29,822 nt of DNA from a virus: the IMG/VR virus record IMGVR_UViG_3300030101_005054, positions 1 through 29,822 of that record; one strand, written 5' to 3'. The notes beneath the pieces are model-generated. The model was not told the DNA's origin. It did no database searches and saw only the letters and a list, made by a program, of their open reading frames with translations. This document shows positions 20,041-27,240 of the stretch, one piece after another (the first letter of the stretch is position 1; every line of letters begins with the position of its first letter). The position numbers and the translations under genes are program-made.

Positions 20041-21645
20041 ATGAAAGCAGAAAAATTCAAAAACATTTTTAGTGGTTTAGATAGAGCTTACGGAGAATAT
20101 CGTTACACAAAAATAGAAGAAGACGGAAAAAGAGGCGGAAATATGTTTACAAAGCATGAATCGCCTACATTAAAGCATTTTGAAAATCATTTAAATGGCA
20201 TTGAACCAGCTCTTGGAATCATTCCAATTACTGATGAGGCTACATCAGTTTGGGGATGTATTGATATAGATACCTATCCGTTAGACCATAAAAGTATTTT
20301 AAAAAAAATTAGAAGTTTTAAGTTACCTTTAGTAATGTGTGCCTCTAAAAGTTTTGGAGCACATATATTTTTATTTTCAAAAAAACCACAAGCTTCTTCT
20401 TTATTTAGACAAAAATTAATGGAGATAAGATCTTATCTTGGATATTCAAAAGCTGAAGTGTTTCCAAAACAAGAAAGATTAGCAAATGACAAAGATACAG
20501 GTTCATGGTTAAACCTACCTTATTTTGGCGACTCACGGTGGGCGTTTCTTGACAATGGTGAGGGCGCCACATTAGAAGAATTTTTAGATCTTTATGATAA
20601 ATATGTTGTTGATGATGTAACTAAAGTAAAAATAGAAATTAAAAAAGAGGTTTTTCCAGATGGGCCTCCATGCTTGCAAATATTATCAACTCAAGGTTTT
20701 CCCAAAGGCACAAGAAATCAAGGTGTTTTTAATGTTGGAATTTACTATAGAAAAGCTGATCCAGATAATTGGGAACAGCTGCTTGAAAAATATAATATAG
20801 AGTATTGTGATCCACCTTTAAATACTAATGCTATGGCTACTTTAATTAAACAAGTAGCAACAGATAAAGATGGTAAGGCAAAATATTCTTATAGATGCTC
20901 TGAAGAGCCGATAGCATCTTTTTGTAGAAAAGGAGTTTGTAAAACTAGAAAATTTGGTAAACACCAAAATGGGCAAGATCATCCTAATTATAGTGATCTG
21001 TCAGTATTAGGTAAAGATCCAGCAACTTGGTTTTTAAATGTTGATGCTCAAAGAGTTGAACTAGATGATTTAGATTTATTGTATAGCCATAGATTGTTAA
21101 GAAAAGAAATAGGTAGGCAGCTTAGAGTTTTTGTACCAAAAATGAAAGAACAAGATTGGGAAGAGGTTTTACCAGTTTTATTTGACAATATTAAAATTGA
21201 CGAAGGACCAGAGGAGATGTCAAAAGTTGGAGAGTTCTTAGATTATTTAAAAGAATTTTGTCTCAATAGAGGAGAATCATTTTCAATTGATGAATTAGAA
21301 ATGGAAAAAACATTCACTGATTTAGATAATAAAATGGAGTTTAAAATTAATGGCAAAACATCAGAAAAAAACCCAACTTATTTAAGGCTTGTAGATCTTT
21401 CAAGATGGTTGGAAACAAGTAAAAACTTTAAAGTTAAAAGAGTATGGATAGTACAAAGATTAAAAGATTTGGGTGGTATAAACACTACTGTTTATGTAAG
21501 AAAAACTCAGTGTAGAGTTTGGATAGTGCCTGCATTTGAAAGATCACAAGAAGAAATACCAGTGCCTAAAGAATTAAAACAAAAAACTATTACTAAAACT
21601 GATGAAATATTAGGATCTAAAGATGATGAGGAGATACCGTTTTGA
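20041..21645 (+). CDS. Archaeo-eukaryotic-type primase (TOTE/AEP-like)
   Basis: 534 aa. Catalytic domain: W-G-C-I-D-I-D (Asp75, Asp77) for metal binding, S-K-S-F-G-A-H-I-F (102-110) for the nucleotide-binding S-x-S-x-G-x-H motif, then AEVFPKQ (139-145) and GSWLNLPYFG. The centre has three Cys (Y-R-C-S, S-F-C-R, G-V-C-K) likely to hold zinc or an iron-sulfur cluster. The C-terminal domain looks helical and winged-helix-like. It should make primers for the family A polymerase. It replaces the DnaG or T7 gp4 enzymes that many phages use. The start follows a terminator without a strong Shine-Dalgarno; the end overlaps the helicase start. Confidence 0.82.
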   Translation: MKAEKFKNIFSGLDRAYGEYRYTKIEEDGKRGGNMFTKHESPTLKHFENHLNGIEPALGIIPITDEATSVWGCIDIDTYPLDHKSILKKIRSFKLPLVMCASKSFGAHIFLFSKKPQASSLFRQKLMEIRSYLGYSKAEVFPKQERLANDKDTGSWLNLPYFGDSRWAFLDNGEGATLEEFLDLYDKYVVDDVTKVKIEIKKEVFPDGPPCLQILSTQGFPKGTRNQGVFNVGIYYRKADPDNWEQLLEKYNIEYCDPPLNTNAMATLIKQVATDKDGKAKYSYRCSEEPIASFCRKGVCKTRKFGKHQNGQDHPNYSDLSVLGKDPATWFLNVDAQRVELDDLDLLYSHRLLRKEIGRQLRVFVPKMKEQDWEEVLPVLFDNIKIDEGPEEMSKVGEFLDYLKEFCLNRGESFSIDELEMEKTFTDLDNKMEFKINGKTSEKNPTYLRLVDLSRWLETSKNFKVKRVWIVQRLKDLGGINTTVYVRKTQCRVWIVPAFERSQEEIPVPKELKQKTITKTDEILGSKDDEEIPF

Positions 21646-23171
21646 TTAACATTATTTTAGGACCACCGGGAACTGGTAAAACTACAAAATTATTAAACAT
21701 TTGCCAGGAGAAAAAAGAACAAGGTATACCTTGGGAAAAAATTGGATTCTTTTCTTTTTCTAAAAAAGCTGCTTATGAAGCTAGAGATAGAGCAGGAGAA
21801 AAATTTCAAGCAAGCAAAGATGATCTTGTGCATTTTAGGACATTACACAGTTTTGCTCTTCGACATTTACCTATAGATGAAAATAATTTGATGAAAACTA
21901 AACATTGGAAACTTTTATCATCTATAATAGGTTTTGATCTTGTTTTGGATAATTCTGTTGAATCAATTTATTCTAACACCAACCACCCCTACATAAATTT
22001 AATTAATCTTTCTAGATTAAAAAATATATCATTAAGGGAAGCGTGGAATACATCAAGTCAAACAATAAATTGGAGCAAACTTGATTATCTTAATAGGTGT
22101 ATTAATGAATTTAAAAAAGAAAATGAATTATTTGATTTTACAGACATGATTGTTGATTATACAAAAGACAGCTACGCAACAAATTTTGATGTTTTATTTA
22201 TTGACGAAGCTCAAGATATGCCACCTATTCAATATGATATGGTAGAAAAATTAATTAGTAATAGTAAAGAAACTTTTATCGCTGGTGATGATGATCAAGC
22301 TATTTTTAGATGGTCTGGTGCTGATGTAGACAGGTTTATTAGTTTAAAAGGTAATGTAACGGTTTTAGATAAATCTTACAGATGTCCTAAAAGAGTTCAT
22401 CGATTAGCTAATTTTATAATTACTAAAGTAAAAAATAGAAGAAATAAACAATGGAGCCCTAAAGATGAGGATGGAAAAGTATATAGACATGCAAGTTTAA
22501 GACACATCGATTTTTCTAAAGGTAATTGGCTTGTATTAGGAAGAACAAAAAAAATAAGAAAAGACATAATTGAAAATTTTTTTCTAGAACAAGGATATTG
22601 GTTTGGACAAGGCGATAAAAGACCAGTTGCTCAATCTGTTATTGATGCAATAAATTCATGGAAAAGACTTAAATCTGGACAGCAAATAAATTTAAAATCT
22701 ACTAAAAATTTATACTCTAAAATTAAATCTCAAACTAAAGATAATTTAATGGGTATAAAAAGAGGATTTAAGCAATTAAAAAACACAAATGACGATGACA
22801 TGTTTACTTTGTTAGATTTACAAAAAAATCATGGATTAATATCAGACGGCGATTGGTATGATGTTTTAAATAATGTAGATGGTAGAGATCTCACATATAT
22901 TAGACGACTTGAACAAATAGGTGAAAAAGTTGATGGCGACCCAAGAATTAAAGTTTCAACAATACATATGGCTAAAGGGGGCGAATGTGATAATGTTGTT
23001 GTTCTAACAGATCTTGGTCAATTAGTTTATAAGTCTTATTTAAAAAATCCAGATGATGAACATAGAGTTTTTTATGTTGCTGTTACTAGAGCAAAACATA
23101 ATTTACACATAATTGAACCACAAAAGAAGCTAGGTTACAGAATTTATGGAAACGAAATTAGCGAAAATTAA
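21642..23171 (+). CDS. UvrD/PcrA-type superfamily 1 helicase
   Basis: 509 aa. Motifs in order: Walker A GPPGTGKT (7-14), Ia F-S-K-K-A-A, II D-E-A-Q-D (188-192), III G-D-D-D-Q-A-I-F-R-W, IV S-Y-R-C-P, V V-S-T-I-H-M-A-K-G-G-E, VI V-A-V-T-R-A-K. It lacks the large inserts of bacterial UvrD and so is on the small side. It should unwind DNA 3' to 5' ahead of replication or in repair. The start is TTG at 21642, overlapping the primase stop (TTGA), so the two are coupled; no ATG is nearby. Confidence 0.92.
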   Translation: MINIILGPPGTGKTTKLLNICQEKKEQGIPWEKIGFFSFSKKAAYEARDRAGEKFQASKDDLVHFRTLHSFALRHLPIDENNLMKTKHWKLLSSIIGFDLVLDNSVESIYSNTNHPYINLINLSRLKNISLREAWNTSSQTINWSKLDYLNRCINEFKKENELFDFTDMIVDYTKDSYATNFDVLFIDEAQDMPPIQYDMVEKLISNSKETFIAGDDDQAIFRWSGADVDRFISLKGNVTVLDKSYRCPKRVHRLANFIITKVKNRRNKQWSPKDEDGKVYRHASLRHIDFSKGNWLVLGRTKKIRKDIIENFFLEQGYWFGQGDKRPVAQSVIDAINSWKRLKSGQQINLKSTKNLYSKIKSQTKDNLMGIKRGFKQLKNTNDDDMFTLLDLQKNHGLISDGDWYDVLNNVDGRDLTYIRRLEQIGEKVDGDPRIKVSTIHMAKGGECDNVVVLTDLGQLVYKSYLKNPDDEHRVFYVAVTRAKHNLHIIEPQKKLGYRIYGNEISEN

Positions 23172-23316
23172 AAGCATAGAAAAAGAAATGGAGGATTTTC
23201 ACAAAGAAAACAATAAAAAAATAGAAAAACTTTTAGTTGAAGAGTGGGGTTTTGATTTAAAATGGGTTAAAAAAGCTAATAAACAGTGTGAAAGGAACAG
23301 AAAACGTGGAAAATAA
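23146..23316 (+). CDS. Small Lys-rich helical protein (56 aa)
   Basis: ATG at 23146 inside the helicase end, stop inside the polymerase start region. METKLAKIKSIEKEMEDFHK is a coiled coil, then EEWGFDLKWVKKANK and a basic R-N-R-K-R-G-K tail. The ATG at 23188 is an alternative start. A linker gene between helicase and polymerase could be a processivity or loading aid; that is a guess from position. Confidence 0.5.
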   Translation: METKLAKIKSIEKEMEDFHKENNKKIEKLLVEEWGFDLKWVKKANKQCERNRKRGK

Positions 23317-25177
23317 TTTAGGATTAATGAAATTTACACAGTCAGAGTGGGTGCCACCACACGAATTACCAGATCTTTCTGATAAAAAAGTAATAGCTTT
23401 TGATTTAGAAACTTATGATCCTCAACTTAAATACTCTGGTCCAGGTTGGCCTACAAAAAATGGTCATGTAATTGGTATAGCAGTAGCTGTTGATGGGTGG
23501 AAAGGTTATTTTCCTATAAGACATGAGAATGGTTTTAATTGGGATAGAAAAAGAGTTTTAAATTGGTTTAAAAAATTAATGCAATTAGAAACTACTAAAG
23601 TAATGCATAATGCTTTGTATGATTTAGGATGGCTTTACGCTGAGGGAATTGATGTAAAAGGTAGAATTATAGACACCATGATTTTAGCTCCAATAATTAA
23701 TGAAAACAAATTTTCATATTCTTTAGCAGCTGTAGGTAAAGATATGCTTAATGAATATAAAGATGAAACATTATTAAAATCAGCTGCAGCTGAGTTTGGG
23801 GTAGATCCAAAAAATGAAATGTACAAACTACCAGCTATTTATGTTGGACCTTATGCTGAACAAGATGCTGATCTTACATTAAGGTTATTTAATCATATGA
23901 AAACAATAATTGAAAAAGAAAGTTTAAGTTCTGTTGCAAAACTTGAAATGGATTTATTGCCAGTCATTTTTGAGATGATTAAAAAAGGGGTAAGGGTAGA
24001 TATTGAAAGGGCAAATCTTTTTAAAAAAACTTTTAAGAATACAGAAAAAAAGATTCTTGATGAAATATTAATTGATTCTGGTATCGCTGTCGATATTTGG
24101 GCTGCAGCAAGTGTAGCAAAAGTCTTTGATAAATTAAAAATTAAGTACCCAAGAACAGAAAAAACAAACGCACCTAGTTTTACAAAAGATTTTTTAATAA
24201 ATCATAAACATCCAATTGCTAAAAAAATTCAATCAGCAAGAGAATATAATAAAGTTCAGTCTACTTTTTTAGATACAATATTAAAACATGGTAAAACAGG
24301 TAGAATACATGCAAGCATACATCAAATGCGTGATGGAGAATCTGGAACTGTTTCTGGAAGATTAAGTTATAGTAATCCTAATCTACAACAATTACCTGCA
24401 CGAAATCCAGAAATAAAAAAACAAATTAGAGGATTATTTTTACCTGAAGAAAATGAAACGTGGGGTAGTTTTGATTATTCGCAACAAGAACCACGAATAG
24501 CGTCTCATTACGCACATAAACTTGGATGTGAGGGATCGCAAAAAATTGTCGATGAATATAATAAAAATCCAGATGCAGATTTTCACAACATAGTTGCAGA
24601 CATAGCTAACATAGAGAGAACTCAAGCTAAAACTATAAACTTAGGTTTGTTCTACGGCATGGGTGTAAATAAATTATCTAATGAGCTGCAAGTTGAAAAA
24701 GAAATAGCTAAAGAAATATTAAAAGAATATAATAAAAAAGTACCATTTATCAAAGACTTAGCTTCACAAGTTTCTAATTATGCAAATCAAGAGGGTTATG
24801 TAAAAACTTTGAAAGGCAGAAATTGTCGTTTTGAATTATGGGAGCCCACTACTTTTGGAGTTTTTAAAGCATTACCAAAAGACCAGGCAAAATTAAAATA
24901 TGGAAAACATCATCATTTAAAAAGAGCTGGAACTTACAAAGCGTTAAATAGATTAATTCAAGGTTCAGCTGCGGATCAAACAAAACAAGCAATGATAAAT
25001 TTATTTAAAGAAGGCATGACTCCTTTAATACAAATTCATGATGAACTAACTTTAAGTTTTGATGGCAGTGATGAAACAAAAAATAAAATTATTTCTGTTA
25101 TGGAAAACGCAATAGAATTATCTGTTCCAAGTAAAGTTGATTGTGATTTAGGAAAATCTTGGGGAGAGGCAACCTAG
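23306..25177 (+). CDS. polA: DNA polymerase, family A with 3'-5' exonuclease
   Basis: 623 aa from a GTG at 23306, chosen because AAAGGA lies nine bases before it; GTG 23288 and ATG 23327 are alternatives. The proofreading domain is complete: D-L-E-T (Asp33, Glu35), N102 and D106 in MHNALYDLGWL, and Y-x-x-x-D in GPYAEQDADLTL. Polymerase motif A: SFDYSQQEPRIASH (Asp390). Motif B: RTQAKTINLGLFYGMG, with Leu446 in place of E. coli Phe762. Motif C: QIHDELTLSF (Asp579, Glu580). There is no 5'-3' exonuclease domain, as in other phage enzymes. It is the replicative enzyme working with the primase and helicase encoded before it. Confidence 0.95.
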   Translation: MENNLGLMKFTQSEWVPPHELPDLSDKKVIAFDLETYDPQLKYSGPGWPTKNGHVIGIAVAVDGWKGYFPIRHENGFNWDRKRVLNWFKKLMQLETTKVMHNALYDLGWLYAEGIDVKGRIIDTMILAPIINENKFSYSLAAVGKDMLNEYKDETLLKSAAAEFGVDPKNEMYKLPAIYVGPYAEQDADLTLRLFNHMKTIIEKESLSSVAKLEMDLLPVIFEMIKKGVRVDIERANLFKKTFKNTEKKILDEILIDSGIAVDIWAAASVAKVFDKLKIKYPRTEKTNAPSFTKDFLINHKHPIAKKIQSAREYNKVQSTFLDTILKHGKTGRIHASIHQMRDGESGTVSGRLSYSNPNLQQLPARNPEIKKQIRGLFLPEENETWGSFDYSQQEPRIASHYAHKLGCEGSQKIVDEYNKNPDADFHNIVADIANIERTQAKTINLGLFYGMGVNKLSNELQVEKEIAKEILKEYNKKVPFIKDLASQVSNYANQEGYVKTLKGRNCRFELWEPTTFGVFKALPKDQAKLKYGKHHHLKRAGTYKALNRLIQGSAADQTKQAMINLFKEGMTPLIQIHDELTLSFDGSDETKNKIISVMENAIELSVPSKVDCDLGKSWGEAT

Positions 25178-25203
25178 GTTTTCTGCGATAAAAACGAAAT
25201 CGC

Positions 25204-25235
25204 TTGACTATAATATTATATAATATAATATGGTA
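25204..25235 (+). promoter_or_regulatory. Promoter-like element
   Basis: TTGACT at 25204-25209 and TATAATATGGTA at 25224-25235, 14 bases apart, 29 bases before the next gene. Same second box as at 14595 and 15299. Confidence 0.4.
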
Positions 25236-25264
25236 TCATAATTAATTTTAAAGAAAGGAAAAAA

Positions 25265-25648
25265 ATGAAGTATAAATTTCATGATGGAGGCAGAACCAAT
25301 ACTGCTTTTAAAAAGAAAACTAATTTAGGAGATTGTGTTCCTAGAGCTTTGACCTTAGCCACAAACATAGATTACACATCGGTTTGGCAAGAGCTTTGTG
25401 AAATTGCAAAATTTACAGGAAGATATCCTAATGAAAAAGAAACTTATGAAACGTTTTTATTTAAATATAATTTTGTTAAACACAAAACACCAAGAGATAA
25501 AAATAAAAAATTAATTTCAATTATGAGATGGAATTTTAAAGGTGAGGCAGTTGTTTCAACATCATCACATTTAGTTTTTGTAAGAAAAGGAATTGTGTAT
25601 GATACTTGGGATTGCAGAACTAGTAAAATTTATAGTTATTATGCTTAA
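25265..25648 (+). CDS. Papain-like cysteine-protease-fold small protein
   Basis: 127 aa. G-D-C-V-P-R-A-L at 22-29 places Cys24 at the start of a helix, as in papain-like enzymes. S-S-H-L-V-F-V gives His102 at the start of a strand and V-Y-D-T-W-D gives Asp113, completing a Cys-His-Asp order. I recall similar phage proteins with D-C-V-P-R-A and H-L-V-x-V motifs of unknown role. It could be a peptidase or deamidating effector against the host, or a fold without activity. It has its own promoter-like box and AAAGAAAGGA leader, and stands as a short unit with the 55-aa gene. Confidence 0.6.
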   Translation: MKYKFHDGGRTNTAFKKKTNLGDCVPRALTLATNIDYTSVWQELCEIAKFTGRYPNEKETYETFLFKYNFVKHKTPRDKNKKLISIMRWNFKGEAVVSTSSHLVFVRKGIVYDTWDCRTSKIYSYYA

Positions 25649-25663
25649 AAGAAAGGAATAATA

Positions 25664-25831
25664 ATGAATTTAGAAGCAAGAATTATAGCAGCTTATGTTG
25701 TTGCAAAAAAGAAAGTGATGAGAGATCCAAAAAATTTAAAAGAAATAAAAGATCGAGAATATGCTTATCGTTTAGAAACTATTTTAAGAAAAAGATATAA
25801 TAGGCCTTGGTATGAGTTTAGTGATAGATAA
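25664..25831 (+). CDS. Small basic protein (55 aa)
   Basis: AAAAGAAAGGA precedes the ATG. MNLEARIIAAYVVAKKKVMR then DPKNLKEIKDREYAYRL and a basic, aromatic end: a helical, Arg/Lys-rich protein. Its stop is three bases from the stop of the converging membrane protein gene. The overlapping plus-strand frame 25812-26030 is a shadow of that gene. Function unknown. Confidence 0.55.
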   Translation: MNLEARIIAAYVVAKKKVMRDPKNLKEIKDREYAYRLETILRKRYNRPWYEFSDR

Positions 25832-25833
25832 AA

Positions 25834-26040
25834 TTAATTACTCAAAGCTTGTTCTAAAAGTATTTCAAGTCGTATTACTCGTTCTTTTATCTCTGGTATG
25901 TCTTGCATTATTGCCTTTTCTAATAATAGTTGCTTTGTTTCTAGAGCCTCTAATTTCTGGGAAACCATACCGTAGGATATACCTGCGGACACAAGTATTA
26001 TGCCAAACCAAACAGCATTCCGAAGATTAATCTCAATCAT
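25834..26040 (-). CDS. Membrane-anchored coiled-coil protein (68 aa)
   Basis: One N-terminal membrane segment (AVWFGIILVSAGISYGMV, 9-26), then a heptad coiled coil, QKLEALETKQLLLEKAIMQD and IKERVIRLEILLEQAL. This type N-in anchor with a coiled coil is seen in inner-membrane spanin-like and other small phage membrane proteins. Its ATG overlaps the stop of the virion protein gene (ATGA). A lysis or DNA-ejection accessory role is possible; no outer-membrane partner is seen. Confidence 0.6.
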   Translation of the reverse strand: MIEINLRNAVWFGIILVSAGISYGMVSQKLEALETKQLLLEKAIMQDIPEIKERVIRLEILLEQALSN

Positions 26041-27239
26041 ATTAATTTCTCAAACATTAAGCTTGCTCCAGCATTATCACCAAAGTCGCCTCTTAATTTT
26101 AAATTACCACCAAACATAGGTTTATTGTATTCTAATGATCTATTTTGTAAATTAATATCTAAACCTTGATCATCTGTCATGGCGTTGTAAACATTTCCAA
26201 TTGTATTTACAGCTCTATTATTTTGTAAATCTTCTAAAGTTGGCATAAAATTTAAACCCAAAGCTAAATCAGTTTCACTTGGTAAAGCGTTTATTATTCC
26301 AGATTGATTGTTGGATTCTTCATTAGCAGGAACTACATCACGTAGTAGATTTTGTGCTTTTAATATATCTCCAGACGCTAATTGATTAGTATCTCTTAAT
26401 TTTGCAAATGTTTCTGCAAAATTAGGTGGTAGAGCTGACGAATTTGCTATGCCTTTGTTAATCATATTTCTAAAATTATTAAGCAATCTTCCGCTCTCAA
26501 TGTTGTAAACATCCAAATTATTTGTATTAATTCTTTGTTTTGTTTTGTTTTTTTTATCTTTTATTTCCTCAATATTTGTTGAGTCAGTTTCAACCATGTC
26601 CATAATAGGATCTCTAAAATTTGAATCAATAAATCTATTAGGATCATAAGTCTCACCAGATACAAAATTAGGCTGTTCTTCTGTGCCTATATTAAAAAAA
26701 TCTAAAGTAGTATCAACTACTTTATCTTTTACGTTACCTAAACCAGATAAAATATTTCCAATCATAGTTTTTTCTGCTATTTTTTCTGGTAATTCTGTTG
26801 CTAGTAAATTTAAATTACCCATGAATCCAAATTTTTTCTTGTAAGCAGCTCTATTTTCTGGTGAAGCTTTAATAAACTGATCCATTTTACTTTGATATTG
26901 ATTTGGTGCTGATGACAAATAAAAATTAGCTATACTTTTTTCTGCCTCATTTAAAGAATTATATCCCTCGTTTAACATTTTGTCTCTAATGTCGTTAAAC
27001 TTACCTGTTCTTTTACCAAAATTTCTATCTGGATCTATCGTGTCAGTTCTAAATCCCTCTGAACCTTTACTATTAACAATTTGATTTAGTTGTTGTTCTG
27101 CATTAGATTGATTTCGCTCCTGCACTATCTGTTGATAAGCTTTTGTATTTTCTAAACCAACTCTTCTTGAAGGAGTATTAATTATTTGTTGAGAATATTG
27201 TCTACCAAAATCCCCACCGTGACCCGGAGCGTGAGGCAT
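26037..27239 (-). CDS. Probable virion-associated protein (400 aa)
   Basis: A polar, Asn/Gln-rich protein: MPHAPGHGGDFGRQYSQQII, a helical middle, and a C-terminal strand-rich end (GGNLKLRGDFGDNAGASLMF). No enzyme motif. It starts within one base of the stop of the large internal virion protein gene and follows it in the transcript, so a role in the internal core or the tail is likely. The C-terminal pattern recalls small end domains of phage virion proteins in my memory. It could also be a tail-fibre-related protein. Confidence 0.5.
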   Translation of the reverse strand: MPHAPGHGGDFGRQYSQQIINTPSRRVGLENTKAYQQIVQERNQSNAEQQLNQIVNSKGSEGFRTDTIDPDRNFGKRTGKFNDIRDKMLNEGYNSLNEAEKSIANFYLSSAPNQYQSKMDQFIKASPENRAAYKKKFGFMGNLNLLATELPEKIAEKTMIGNILSGLGNVKDKVVDTTLDFFNIGTEEQPNFVSGETYDPNRFIDSNFRDPIMDMVETDSTNIEEIKDKKNKTKQRINTNNLDVYNIESGRLLNNFRNMINKGIANSSALPPNFAETFAKLRDTNQLASGDILKAQNLLRDVVPANEESNNQSGIINALPSETDLALGLNFMPTLEDLQNNRAVNTIGNVYNAMTDDQGLDINLQNRSLEYNKPMFGGNLKLRGDFGDNAGASLMFEKLI

Positions 27240-27240
27240 C

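Noticed and set aside
25812-26030. Hydrophobic plus-strand frame of 72 aa
   Set aside because: Antisense to the 68-aa membrane and coiled-coil gene, which has a clear ATGA coupling and a sensible domain layout; the plus frame has no ribosome binding site and starts within another gene.
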